Shown: piece by piece, positions 26,119 through 34,388 of the stretch
Layout of the letters: every line of letters begins with the position of its first letter
Numbering within the stretch: the first letter of the stretch is position 1
From: Geothrix terrae
Lineage (GTDB): Bacteria > Acidobacteriota > Holophagae > Holophagales > Holophagaceae
Assembly: GCF_022808775.1 (NCBI RefSeq)
Contig: NZ_JAKZLA010000003.1
Coordinates: 310,001-374,000 of the forward strand
Length of the DNA stretch: 64,000 bases
Reading direction: 5' to 3'
The notes under the pieces: model-generated
Told to the model about the DNA's origin: nothing
Database searches by the model: none
What the model saw: only the letters and a program-made list of their open reading frames with translations
Translations under genes and position numbers: made by a program

Positions 26119-27002
26119 CGTACCTCGGCGAAAGTGCCGCCCTGCTCACCTCCGCCTGCTGGGCCCTCAATTCCGTCTGCTTCACCATCGCAGGCCGGCG
26201 GGTGGGGTCCGCCAGCGTGAACCTGGTGCGACTTCTCATGGCCTGGGTCCTGCTGATCCTGCTGCACCTCGTCCTCTACGGCCAGGCCTTCCCCTGGCAG
26301 GCGGGGACGGCGCGCCTCAGCTGGCTGGCGGTATCGGGCCTCATCGGCTTCGCCCTGGGCGACACCGCGCTCTTCGAGGCCTTCGTGCTCATCGGCGCGC
26401 GGCTGGCCATGCTGTTCATGACCCTCTCCCCCATCTTCAGCGCCCTGCTGGCCTGGCTGTTCCTGGACCAGAGCCTGAGCCTTCCGAAGGTCCTGGCCAT
26501 GGCCCTCACCCTGGGCGGCATTGCCTGGGTGGTGTGGGATGGCGGCGATCGCGAGCCCCATCCCCACCTCTGGCGCGGCGTGGCCCTCGGGGTCGGCGGT
26601 GCCCTGGGCCAGTCCGTGGGCCTCCTCTTCAGCATGAAGGGCCTGGCGGACGGCTTCCCTCCCATCTCCGCCAACCTCATCCGGGTGACCGCGGGTCTGG
26701 GCGCCCTGGGGCTCTCCTTCGCCGCCACGGGCTGGTTGCGCGACGGGCTGGGCGGTCTCCGCGACGGCCGGGCCGCGGCCTTCATCAGCCTCGGCGCGAT
26801 CACCGGCCCAGTGCTGGGCGTGGTGCTGTCGCTGGTGGCCATCGCCAGGGCCCCCATGGGCGTGGCCGCCACCCTCATGTCCCTCTCGCCCATCATCCTG
26901 CTGCCGGTCTCCCATTTCGGGTTCAAGGAGAAGGTCGGTTGGCATGCCATCCTGGGCACGCTGCTGGCCCTGGCGGGCGCCGCGGCCCTGTTCTTCGTGT
27001 GA
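26115..27002 (+). CDS. EamA/DMT-superfamily transporter
   Basis: A 295-residue protein with about ten membrane helices in two EamA repeats: SACWALNSVCFTIAGRR at the start, a GDTALFEAFVLIGARLAMLFMTLSPIF segment in repeat one, and ARAPMGVAATLMSLSPIILLPVSHF in repeat two. Exports small metabolites; the substrate is unknown. The ATG overlaps the hemW stop (4 nt). Sequence differs substantially from the other DMT protein at 3202-4071. Confidence 0.85.
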   Translation: MTYLGESAALLTSACWALNSVCFTIAGRRVGSASVNLVRLLMAWVLLILLHLVLYGQAFPWQAGTARLSWLAVSGLIGFALGDTALFEAFVLIGARLAMLFMTLSPIFSALLAWLFLDQSLSLPKVLAMALTLGGIAWVVWDGGDREPHPHLWRGVALGVGGALGQSVGLLFSMKGLADGFPPISANLIRVTAGLGALGLSFAATGWLRDGLGGLRDGRAAAFISLGAITGPVLGVVLSLVAIARAPMGVAATLMSLSPIILLPVSHFGFKEKVGWHAILGTLLALAGAAALFFV

Positions 27003-27018
27003 CCCTTTGTAAAAGACA

Positions 27019-27131
27019 CCACACTCGCGGAGGATGCAGGGAGAGCAGAGGAACGCGGAGGAAGGCCGCATGATGTTCGTAGTCTTTGACTCTGCGGCCC
27101 TCCCGCTTCTCCGCGATCTCTGCGAGTGTGG
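27019..27131. repeat. Intergenic hairpin-forming repeat
   Basis: Inverted arms: perfect CCACACTCGC/GCGAGTGTGG at the tips (27019-27028 with 27122-27131), matching GGCCGCA/TGCGGCC near the centre (27064-27070 with 27093-27099), and imperfect pairing between. The whole 113-nt stretch could fold into one long hairpin. It lies between the DMT gene and the peptidase gene, with no open coding function. Confidence 0.65.
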
Positions 27132-27163
27132 TTTCCTTGGTTCTAACGCCCCCAGGAGTCTCG

Positions 27164-28126
27164 ATGTCCCTGCGCAAGGATCCCGTCAGCTGGCTCTACC
27201 CGCCCATCGAGCCCACCCGGGTGCTGCGCCTGAAGGTGTCAGGTCCGCACGAGCTGCACGTGGAGGAGAGCGGCAACCCCAGCGGCAAGCCCGTCATCTT
27301 CCTCCACGGAGGACCCGGCGGTGGCACCAGCCCCAAGCACCGGCGCTACTTCGACCCGGAGAGGTACCGCATCATCCTCTTCGACCAGCGCGGCTGCGGC
27401 CAGAGCACTCCCTACGCCGAGGTCCGCGAGAACGGCACCTGGGACCTGGTGGCCGACATCGAGCGCATCCGCATGGAGCTGGGCATCGAGCGCTGGATGG
27501 TCTTCGGCGGCTCCTGGGGCGCCACCCTGGGCCTGGCCTACGCCGAGACGCACCCCGATCGCGTGACGGAGCTGATCCTCCGCGGCATCTTCCTGCTGCG
27601 CCAGCGCGAGGTGGACTGGCTCTACCAGGAGGGCGCCAGCCGCATCTTCCCCGACGCCTGGGAACCCTACCGCGACGCCATTCCCGAGGCCGAGCGCGGC
27701 GACTTCCTGCAGGCCTATGCGAAGCGGTTGCTGAGCGAGGACCCGGCCGTGAACCTGCCCGCCGCCAAGGCCTGGAGCATCTGGGAGGGCGCCACCAGCA
27801 AGCTCATCCCTGATCCCGACTTCATCGCCTCCTACGGCGACGAGGCCACCACGCTGGCCTTCGCCCGCATCGAGTGCAGCTACTTCCTGAACAAGGGCTG
27901 GATGGACGAGGCCCAGCTGCTGCGCGACGCGCACCGGCTGAAGGGCATCCCGGGCGCCATCGTCCAGGGCCGATACGACATGGTCTGCCCCATCGAGAGC
28001 GCCTGGGCCCTGTCGAAAGCCTGGCCCGAGGCCGACCTCGTCATCGTCCCCGACGCCGGCCACAGCGCCTACGAGCCCGGCATCTCGCGGGCCCTGGTGG
28101 CGGCTACGGATCGATTCGCGGGCTGA
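27164..28126 (+). CDS. pip: Proline iminopeptidase (alpha/beta hydrolase S33)
   Basis: A 320-residue serine peptidase that removes N-terminal proline. Landmarks: YPPIEPTRVLRL opening, oxyanion loop HGGPGGGTSPKHRRYFDP, DQRGCGQSTP, nucleophile Ser117 in GGSWGA, the Glu-containing cap region (RIECSYFLNKGW), Asp in GRYDMVCP and His in DAGHSAYEP. The full triad and cap match the family, and length is typical. The ATG at 27164 has AGGAG upstream (27154-27158). Confidence 0.93.
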   Translation: MSLRKDPVSWLYPPIEPTRVLRLKVSGPHELHVEESGNPSGKPVIFLHGGPGGGTSPKHRRYFDPERYRIILFDQRGCGQSTPYAEVRENGTWDLVADIERIRMELGIERWMVFGGSWGATLGLAYAETHPDRVTELILRGIFLLRQREVDWLYQEGASRIFPDAWEPYRDAIPEAERGDFLQAYAKRLLSEDPAVNLPAAKAWSIWEGATSKLIPDPDFIASYGDEATTLAFARIECSYFLNKGWMDEAQLLRDAHRLKGIPGAIVQGRYDMVCPIESAWALSKAWPEADLVIVPDAGHSAYEPGISRALVAATDRFAG

Positions 28127-28783
28127 TCAGCCTTTGCTCCGGTTCTTGACGTGGTCGTACACGAACCATGCGACGCCCGCCGCGATGAGCACGCCGATGA
28201 CGGCATCCAGCTTGTGGAAGTACTGGCCGAGGGTGTTCCACTTCTCGCCGAGCTTGTACCCGATCCAGGCCAGGCCCAGGCACCAGGGGAGGCTGCCCGC
28301 GAAGGTGTAGAGGTGGAAGCGGGTGCGGTTCATGCGGGCGATGCCCGCGGGCAGGGCGATGAAGGTGCGCACCACGGGGAGCAGGCGGCCGAGGATGATG
28401 GCCTCGGGGCCGAACCGCTCGAAGAAGCGGTGGGCCTGGTCCAGGTGCCCGGTGTGCAGCCAGATGTACTTCCCGTACTTCTCGATGGCCCGCCGCCCGC
28501 CCCAGGCGCCCACCTCGTAGGCGGGGATGCTGCCCAGGTTGCAGCCCAGGGCGCCGAAGATTCCGGCGATCCAGATCTGCGCCACGGGGCTTCCGGCCCC
28601 CAGGCCCAGGAAGGTGAGCTTCCCCTGGAAGGCCAGGTAGCCCGCGAAGGGCATGATGACCTCGCTGGGCAGCGGGATGCAGGCGCTCTCGATGGCCATG
28701 AGCAGCATGACGCCCAGGGGCCCCAGGACGGCCATGAGGGCCACCATCCAGGCGATGACGGGAGCGAGGAGCTTCTGGAGCAT
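28127..28783 (-). CDS. DedA-family membrane protein
   Basis: A 218-residue inner-membrane protein of the DedA/SNARE-associated group, with the hallmark segments ESACIPLPSEVIMPFAGYLA, GSIPAYEVGAWGGRRAI, FFERFGPEAIILGRLLPVVRTFIALPAG and the MNRTRFHLYTFAGSLPWC stretch. The re-entrant helix Glu and the Gly-Arg-x-x-P-x-x-R motif are intact. DedA proteins are lipid scramblase-like carriers, several of them moving undecaprenyl phosphate. Convergent with pip; its ATG is 44 nt from smpB, divergent. Confidence 0.9.
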   Translation of the reverse strand: MLQKLLAPVIAWMVALMAVLGPLGVMLLMAIESACIPLPSEVIMPFAGYLAFQGKLTFLGLGAGSPVAQIWIAGIFGALGCNLGSIPAYEVGAWGGRRAIEKYGKYIWLHTGHLDQAHRFFERFGPEAIILGRLLPVVRTFIALPAGIARMNRTRFHLYTFAGSLPWCLGLAWIGYKLGEKWNTLGQYFHKLDAVIGVLIAAGVAWFVYDHVKNRSKG

Positions 28784-28827
28784 GGGCGATCCGAAAACCC
28801 CAGTCTACCGGCGGATACACTGGAGCC

Positions 28828-29283
28828 ATGAGCGAGGATCTCGTCCGCAACCGCAAAGCCCTGCACAACTACCACGTCCTGGAGACCTGGGAGGCGGGCA
28901 TCGCGCTCCAGGGCACGGAGGTGAAGGCCCTGCGGGCGGGCCTGGGCCAGCTGCAGGACGCCTATGTGGATGCGGTGGCAGGGGAGCTGTGGCTCAAGCA
29001 GGCCCACATCTCGCCCTATGAGTTCGGCACCTACGCCAACCACGACCCGCTGCGGCCCCGCAAGCTGCTGCTGCACAAGGCCGAGATCACCAAGATGACC
29101 GCGAAGGTCGTCCGCAAGGGCCTCACCATCATCCCCCTCGCGATCTACCTGAACGAGCAGGGGAAGATCAAGGTGAAGGTCGCCCTGGCCGAAGGCAAGG
29201 CCGTGGGCGACAAGCGCGAGGCCCTGAAGCAGCGCGAGCAGAAGCGCGAGATGGACCGCATCCGCAAGGGGGCCCGGGAGTAG
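28828..29283 (+). CDS. smpB: SsrA-binding protein SmpB
   Basis: A 151-residue partner of tmRNA in rescue of stalled ribosomes. Family features: NRKALHNYHVLETWEAGIALQGTEVKALR, ISPYEFGTYANHDPLRPRKLLLHKAEI, and the basic C-terminal tail KREALKQREQKREMDR that enters the ribosome A site. No tmRNA gene is visible in this window. Length is typical. Confidence 0.95.
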   Translation: MSEDLVRNRKALHNYHVLETWEAGIALQGTEVKALRAGLGQLQDAYVDAVAGELWLKQAHISPYEFGTYANHDPLRPRKLLLHKAEITKMTAKVVRKGLTIIPLAIYLNEQGKIKVKVALAEGKAVGDKREALKQREQKREMDRIRKGARE

Positions 29284-29301
29284 GCTGCTCCCGGCGGAGC
29301 C

Positions 29302-29709
29302 TCAGGACTCCCCCCTGGGAACCGGCCCGGCCGGCGGCCGAGGTGTTCCGCGCTCGAAGGCGAGGCGGACCAGGCGCGCGTCGGGCCCGAACTCAAGCCT
29401 CAGCGCCCGGTGGCCAGGAAAGGGTGCCACCACGCCTCCGCCATAGCTGCCCGCGACGGCGATGAATCCCCGCGCTTCGGTCCAGCGGTAAACGAGGATC
29501 TTCCCGCCGTCCACCACCTCGTCTGGTTCCCCCAGATGGAGCAACACGTCCTCCCGGGTGGACGCGCCCACCCGAAGGGAGGAGACGTACTGCGGGGTGA
29601 TCCGGCCTCGCCCAGCGAGCAGGTCTCCCGTGGGGAAGGGCCAGATCAGACATCCGGTCTGGAGGGACAGGGCCAGGAAGCCCAGGAGCAACCCGCGGGA
29701 GCGCTTCAT
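29302..29709 (-). CDS. BamE/SmpA-like lipoprotein, copy 3 of a tandem set
   Basis: A 135-residue lipoprotein (LQTGC lipobox, Cys20). The core motif is RVGASTREDVLLHLGEPDEVVDGGKILVYRW, of the G-x-T-x-x-x-V-x-x-x-L-G-x-P kind found in BamE/SmpA and similar outer-membrane lipoproteins. A final strand pair (LRLEFGPDARLVRLAFE) recurs in all three copies. Last of three consecutive related genes; its ATG overlaps the stop of copy 2 by 4 nt. A true Bam-complex role is not shown. Confidence 0.7.
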   Translation of the reverse strand: MKRSRGLLLGFLALSLQTGCLIWPFPTGDLLAGRGRITPQYVSSLRVGASTREDVLLHLGEPDEVVDGGKILVYRWTEARGFIAVAGSYGGGVVAPFPGHRALRLEFGPDARLVRLAFERGTPRPPAGPVPRGES

Positions 29710-30074
29710 CCGGATATCACGAGGCTATGGCGGACCAGCCTTCCATCCACCGCGAAGACCAACACCAGGCTGTGCACATGGTGATCGGAGAAGACGGGTG
29801 TCTTCAGCGCCCGGTCCCAGCGCCGTCCCACGGGACCCCAGGCTCCCGCCGCGTTCCGCGAGAAGGCATAGGTGAGGATCCGCTCCCCCTCGAGGCGCGC
29901 GCTGGGCGTCCCGAGCCGGAGCAGCACGTCCTCCCGCGTGGTCTTCCCATCGCTCAGGAAGGCGAACCACTCCAGCTCGCTCTCCGCTGGCGCCGCCTGC
30001 CTCAGCTGCGGAGGAGTGCAGCCCACCAGGAGAGCCATGCCCAGGAGGAGACCGAGAGGAAGAGGCTGGCCCAA
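29706..30074 (-). CDS. BamE/SmpA-like lipoprotein, copy 2 of a tandem set
   Basis: A 122-residue lipoprotein starting at TTG, with LLVGC lipobox (Cys19). It carries SDGKTTREDVLLRLGTPSARLEGERILTYAF and ends SLVLVFAVDGRLVRHSLV. It resembles copy 1 more than copy 3 (the KTTREDVLLRLGTP and LVLVF...DRLVRHSL stretches are nearly shared). Lies 18 nt after copy 1 and overlaps copy 3. Confidence 0.7.
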   Translation of the reverse strand: MGQPLPLGLLLGMALLVGCTPPQLRQAAPAESELEWFAFLSDGKTTREDVLLRLGTPSARLEGERILTYAFSRNAAGAWGPVGRRWDRALKTPVFSDHHVHSLVLVFAVDGRLVRHSLVISG

Positions 30075-30092
30075 GGTGGACTCCTTCAGAAC

Positions 30093-30503
30093 CTACTGGG
30101 GCGATGAGGCCGCCACATCCTGAGGAGAAGGATCGGATTGACGCGGATCCTTCACCAGACTGTGCCGAACCAGGCGGTCATCCGGTCCGAACACCAGCAC
30201 CAGACTTGAGGTGCGCGGATGGGGATAGGTCCAATCGCTCGCCCCGCCGCCCCCAGCCCGGCGCCACTCCCCATTCAGGTCCACCACGAAATCGTACGTG
30301 AGGATCCGGCCTCCCTCGAAGGCCGAGGTCGGGGTGCCGAGCCGCAGCAGAACCTCCTGGCGGGTGGTCCGCCCGTCCTGGATGGGTCCCAGCAGCCCGG
30401 CCTCGAAGGTCCGCGCCTTCTCCTGTCTCGCGCTTGGACTGACACAGGCGACCCCGAGAGCCAAGGCCATGGAGAGCATCGGGAGGAGAGCTCGAGGGAG
30501 CAC
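30093..30503 (-). CDS. BamE/SmpA-like lipoprotein, copy 1 of a tandem set
   Basis: About 136 residues if the GTG at 30503 is the start; that gives a short basic then hydrophobic lipoprotein signal ending GVAC and a GAGG four bases upstream. The frame is open to 30602, but the extra N-terminus is Arg/Pro-rich and not signal-like; ATGs at 30479 and 30470 are shorter alternatives. Core motif DGRTTRQEVLLRLGTPTSAFEGGRILTYDF and the end SLVLVFGPDDRLVRHSLV match the other copies. First gene of the tandem set, 105 nt from the riboflavin synthase stop when that frame is followed. Confidence 0.65.
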   Translation of the reverse strand: MLPRALLPMLSMALALGVACVSPSARQEKARTFEAGLLGPIQDGRTTRQEVLLRLGTPTSAFEGGRILTYDFVVDLNGEWRRAGGGGASDWTYPHPRTSSLVLVFGPDDRLVRHSLVKDPRQSDPSPQDVAASSPQ

Positions 30504-30608
30504 AGGGCCTCGGAGAGGGGATGGGCGTGTCGCGGTCAATGTATCGCGCAGGGCGGTCTCCGTCAAAAGAGGCCTGGCCGGCGGTCGAGCCGGAGATGCC
30601 ACTTCGGA

Positions 30609-31259
30609 TCAGCCGCTCCACCCGCCCTGGGCGAACCTGGCGAGCTTCTCCTCGCTGCCGCGGAGGGCCAGGGCGCGGGCCACGAAGCGGCCGACGGGAT
30701 CGGCCTCCAGGTTCACGGGGTCGCCGGGGCGCATGGCATCCAGCGCCGTACGGGTGACGGTCTCGGGGATGAGGGCCACGGTGAACCAATCCAGGCCGCA
30801 GTCCACCACCGTGAGCGAGATGCCGTCCACGGCGATGGAGCCCTTGGGGGCGGTCATGGGCGCCAGCTCCGGGGGCATGGCGAAGCGCCAGATGCCCTCG
30901 TCGATGCCGCCCTTGGCGCTGGGGCGCTCCAGCAGCCGGCCCACGCCATCCACGTGCCCGGAGACCAGGTGGCCGTCCAGGGGGTCGCCCACGCGCAGGG
31001 CCGGCTCCAGGTGTAGGGTCGCGCCCAGGGGCAGGCGGCCCAGGGTGGTCTTCTGCAGCGTCTCCTCGCTGAGGTCCGCCTCCCAGGCCCGGCCATCCGC
31101 GGCCACGCTGGTGAGGCAGGCGCCGTTCACGGCGATGCTGGCGCCCAGGTCAGCCCGGGCCAGCAGGTCCGGCGGGGCCGCGATGCGCAGCCGGGCCCCG
31201 CCGGGCCGCGAGGCGCGGGATTCCAGGGTGCCGAGGTGTCTGATCAATCCGGTGAACAT
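30609..31259 (-). CDS. ribE: Riboflavin synthase alpha subunit
   Basis: A 216-residue enzyme that dismutates two 6,7-dimethyl-8-ribityllumazine molecules to riboflavin. Two lumazine-binding repeats are visible: MFTGLIRHLGTLES ... VNGACLTSV ... DLSEETLQKTTLG ... DGHLVSGHVDGVG in the first, and GSIAVDGISLTVV ... LIPETVTRTALDAMRPGDPVNLEADP in the second. Length is typical. The other rib genes are not nearby, and the short leader leaves no room for an FMN riboswitch. Confidence 0.95.
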   Translation of the reverse strand: MFTGLIRHLGTLESRASRPGGARLRIAAPPDLLARADLGASIAVNGACLTSVAADGRAWEADLSEETLQKTTLGRLPLGATLHLEPALRVGDPLDGHLVSGHVDGVGRLLERPSAKGGIDEGIWRFAMPPELAPMTAPKGSIAVDGISLTVVDCGLDWFTVALIPETVTRTALDAMRPGDPVNLEADPVGRFVARALALRGSEEKLARFAQGGWSG

Positions 31260-31278
31260 GGGGGCCGCTCCGGATCCA

Positions 31279-32853
31279 TCATCGCGCAGCCGGCGTCTCC
31301 AGGCGGCTGTTCCGCGAGCCGAAGAAGAAGTAGATCACCAGCCCGATGCCCAGCCAGCCGAAGAAGCGGTACCAGGTGATGGCCGGCAGGCCCTTGGCGA
31401 TCCAGAAGCAGCCCAGGATGCCCAGGGGCGCCACGACCCAGGCGAAGGGCATGACGAACTTCCGGGGGGCCTCGGGCCGGCGCTTCCGCAGGATGAGCAC
31501 GGCGGCGCAGACGATGACGAAGGCGAAGAGGGTGCCGATGTTGGCCAGCTCCACCACCTCGTCGATGTTGAGCAGGGCCGCGGGGATGGCCACCAGGAAG
31601 CCGGTGAGCACCGTGGCCGTGGAGGGGGTCTTGTACCGGGGATGGACCTTCCCGAACCAGGACCCCAGCAGGCCGTCGCGGCTCATGCTCAGGAAGATGC
31701 GGGGCTGGCCCACCTGGTAGACGAGGAGGGCGGCGGTGGTGGCGATGACGGCCCCGAAGCTGATGACGGCGGCGATGCCGGCCATCTTGTGCTGGGTGAA
31801 GATGTAGGCCAGGGGATCGGCGATGCCGCCCAGCTTCGTGTAGTGCAGCATGCCCGTCACCACCAGGGCCACGGCGGCGTAGATGACGGTGCAGATGACC
31901 AGGGAGCCCAGGATGCCCCGGGGCAGGTCGCGGCCCGGGTCGCGGCATTCCTCGGCCGTGGTGCTCACGGCGTCGAAGCCGATGAAGGCGAAGAAGATGA
32001 TGGCCGCGCCCGCCTGGATGCCCCGCCACCCGTGGGGCACGAAGGGATGCCAGTTGCCCGGGCTGATGAACTTGATGCCGAGCCCCACCACCGCCAGCAG
32101 GATGATCACCTTGACCACCACCATGACGCCGTTCACCCGCGCGCTCTCCTTGATGCCGATGTAGCAGAGCCAGGTGATCAGGGCGGTGATGATCACGGCG
32201 AGGAGGTTGATGGTGATGGGGAAGCCCCCCAGGCTGGGTGCGGCCTTCACCACCTCCCAGTTGGCGAAGGTGGCGCCGCCGCTGATGAGTCCCGCCTTGG
32301 CCTGGGCCAGGGCGTGGAGCTTGGCGCCGAGGTCCATGGCCGGCACGCCCTCGGCCAGCTTGAGGGCGCTGCGGGGGTCCATGCCCAGCCAGCCGGGGAT
32401 GTCCACGTGGAGCACCGTGGACAGGAAGCTCCGCGCGTAGTCGCCCCAGGAGATGGCCACGGCCACGTTGGAGATGGCGTACTCCAGCAGCAGGTCCCAG
32501 CCGATGATCCAGGCCATCAGCTCGCCCAGCGTGGCGTAGGCATAGGTGTAGGCGCTGCCCGACACGGGGATCATGGAGGCCATCTCGGCGTAGGCCAGGG
32601 CGGTGAAGCCGCAGATGACCGCCACGATGAGGATGCTGAGGACCAGGCCGGGCCCGGCCGGGAGCCGCCCGTCGACCATGTTCCCGGCCGCGGCGGTGCC
32701 GATGCTGGAGAAGATGCCCGCGCCGATGATGGCGCCGATGCCGAACATGGTCAGGTCGAAGGCCCCCAGGTTCTTCTTGAGCTGGTGCTCCGGCTCATCG
32801 GCGCTGGCGCGGAGCTGCTCCAGGGTTTTCGTGCGAAGGACACGTTCCAGCAT
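31279..32853 (-). CDS. APC-family amino acid permease (cationic amino acid transporter-like)
   Basis: A 524-residue protein with about twelve to fourteen membrane helices. The opening cytosolic helix (RTKTLEQLRASADEPEHQLKKNLG), the GIGAIIGAGIFSSIGTAAAG first-helix motif, the AFIGFDAVSTTAEECRDPGRDLPRGI segment and the SMSRDGLLGSWFGKVHPRYKTPSTA loop are typical of CAT-type permeases. Imports amino acids with cations; the exact substrate is unknown. Divergent from the DUF58 gene across a 74-nt gap. Confidence 0.92.
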   Translation of the reverse strand: MLERVLRTKTLEQLRASADEPEHQLKKNLGAFDLTMFGIGAIIGAGIFSSIGTAAAGNMVDGRLPAGPGLVLSILIVAVICGFTALAYAEMASMIPVSGSAYTYAYATLGELMAWIIGWDLLLEYAISNVAVAISWGDYARSFLSTVLHVDIPGWLGMDPRSALKLAEGVPAMDLGAKLHALAQAKAGLISGGATFANWEVVKAAPSLGGFPITINLLAVIITALITWLCYIGIKESARVNGVMVVVKVIILLAVVGLGIKFISPGNWHPFVPHGWRGIQAGAAIIFFAFIGFDAVSTTAEECRDPGRDLPRGILGSLVICTVIYAAVALVVTGMLHYTKLGGIADPLAYIFTQHKMAGIAAVISFGAVIATTAALLVYQVGQPRIFLSMSRDGLLGSWFGKVHPRYKTPSTATVLTGFLVAIPAALLNIDEVVELANIGTLFAFVIVCAAVLILRKRRPEAPRKFVMPFAWVVAPLGILGCFWIAKGLPAITWYRFFGWLGIGLVIYFFFGSRNSRLETPAAR

Positions 32854-32927
32854 GGGGGGCCTTGTGGGGAGAGAGGATCATGCTAGCAGGCGGATATCCG
32901 GTCGCATGGCGAGGTAGGCTGGAGGCC

Positions 32928-33878
32928 ATGCAACTGTGGAGCGACCGCCGCCTTCGCCTCTCCCTCACGGGGCTGGGCGCGCAGTGCCTGCTGGCCCTGC
33001 TGGCCGTGGGCGCCTTCTCCGTGAACACGGGGAACAACCTGCTCTACCTGGTGTTCTCCCTGATGCTGGGCCTCTTCCTGGTCTCCGGGGTCCTGAGCCG
33101 CCGCGCCCTTCAGGGCCTCCGGATCGTCAGCCTTGAGGAGGGCAACCTCTTCGCCCGCGTCCGGGGCGGCCTCCGGCTCCGCCTCCAGGACCGGGGCCGA
33201 GAGCATGGTCGGGGCCGGATCCGGGGCCTGGAGCTCCACCTCACCCTGGAGGATGGCCAGGTGGAGCCGGGCTTTCTGGGCCGGACCACCTCCGGCGGCG
33301 AGACCCTGGTGGTCCTCCAGGCCCGCGCCGGCCACCGGGGCTGGACGAAGGCGCACCGGCTGGAGCTCCGCACCCGCTTCCCCTTCGGTCTGGTGGAGAA
33401 GGCCCGCTTCATCGACCTGGACCAGGACCTGCTCATCCTGCCCCACCCCCGCACCCCGCCGGCCCCTCCCGCGGGATGGCGGGGTGAGGGCCATCGCACG
33501 GTGACCCAGGAGGGAACCAGCAGCCCGGAGGGGGCGCGCCCCTGGCGGGCGGGGGATCCCCCGGGCCGGGTCCACTGGAAGCGCACGGCCCAGCGGAGCC
33601 AGCTCTGGGTGCGCACCTTCCACGAGGAGCGCCCCCAGGGCCTGCACCTGCGGCTCGACCTCGCCGCCTGGGCCCCGGGCCGACCCTTCGAGCGGGAGCT
33701 GGAGCGGCTCTCCGGCGCGGTGCTCCAGGCCCGCCTCCAGAAGCGGGAGGTCAGCCTGGAGCTCCAGGGCGCCCTGGAGACCCGGGAAGTGCGGGGGCAC
33801 GCCCCCTGCTGGCGCGCCCTGGCCCTCGCCCAGGCCGAGGGTTCCGGAGACCCGCCGGCCCCTGAGAACCTCCGCTAA
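32928..33878 (+). CDS. DUF58-domain protein
   Basis: A 316-residue protein. Two transmembrane helices near the N-terminus (about 14-57, including NTGNNLLYLVFSLMLGLFLVSG) are followed by a beta-rich region and a DUF58 core with the RPWRAGDPPGRVHWKRTAQRSQLWVRTF signature. DUF58 proteins are often co-encoded with MoxR ATPases, but none is seen here. Function unknown. The ATG at 32928 has GGAGG upstream (about 32920). Confidence 0.85.
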   Translation: MQLWSDRRLRLSLTGLGAQCLLALLAVGAFSVNTGNNLLYLVFSLMLGLFLVSGVLSRRALQGLRIVSLEEGNLFARVRGGLRLRLQDRGREHGRGRIRGLELHLTLEDGQVEPGFLGRTTSGGETLVVLQARAGHRGWTKAHRLELRTRFPFGLVEKARFIDLDQDLLILPHPRTPPAPPAGWRGEGHRTVTQEGTSSPEGARPWRAGDPPGRVHWKRTAQRSQLWVRTFHEERPQGLHLRLDLAAWAPGRPFERELERLSGAVLQARLQKREVSLELQGALETREVRGHAPCWRALALAQAEGSGDPPAPENLR

Positions 33879-33900
33879 TCTGAACGTGACGGAGGCGCCG

Positions 33901-34317
33901 GTGTTCGACGATCCCCAATCCCCATCCTGGACGCCCCTGCTGGAGGCGGCCTGGAAGGCCCGGGCGAATGCCCACGCCGCCTATTCCCATTTCCAGGTCG
34001 GGGCGGCGCTGCTGACCGCCTCGGGCGACATCGTGGCCGGATGCAATGTGGAAAATGCCGCCTACCCCGTCACCCTCTGCGCCGAGCGGGGGGCCCTCAG
34101 CGCCGCCGTGGCCGCCGGCCTGCGTCCGGGAGGCCTGGTGGCCGCCGTGGTGGTGACGGACGTGGATCTGCTGACGCCACCCTGCGGCGCCTGCCGGCAG
34201 GCGCTGGCCGAGTTTGCCGAGCGCCTGCCGGTCCTCCTGGCCAATCGCCGGGACCGCGAGCTCCATCGCCTGGAGGATCTGCTGCCCCACAGCTTCACGG
34301 GGCGCAATCTCGCCTAG
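33901..34317 (+). CDS. cdd: Cytidine deaminase
   Basis: A 138-residue tetrameric zinc enzyme converting cytidine/deoxycytidine to uridine/deoxyuridine. Zinc ligands and catalytic Glu are in TLCAERG (Cys60, Glu62) and PPCGACRQ (Cys95, Cys98); the AAYSHFQVGAALL and CNVENAAYP substrate segments are intact. The start chosen is GTG at 33901 with GGAGG at 33891-33895 and a five-base spacer. A GTG at 33886 would add five residues but has no comparable site. Confidence 0.93.
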   Translation: MFDDPQSPSWTPLLEAAWKARANAHAAYSHFQVGAALLTASGDIVAGCNVENAAYPVTLCAERGALSAAVAAGLRPGGLVAAVVVTDVDLLTPPCGACRQALAEFAERLPVLLANRRDRELHRLEDLLPHSFTGRNLA

Positions 34318-34388
34318 ACCACAGGATCTATCCAAGTGGGCCCCCGCCGCCTACACTTTCCGAACCGTCAGGCATCTTGAGGAAGTGA

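Noticed and set aside
28784-28827. tmRNA gene near smpB
   Set aside because: The gap is too short and no tmRNA-like ends were seen nearby.
31260-31278. FMN riboswitch before riboflavin synthase
   Set aside because: The gap to the upstream permease gene is only 19 nt on that strand, too short for the element.
30298-32886. Long plus-strand open frame opposite ribE and the permease
   Set aside because: Antisense shadow; Arg/Ser/Gly/Ala/His-rich without a recognisable domain.
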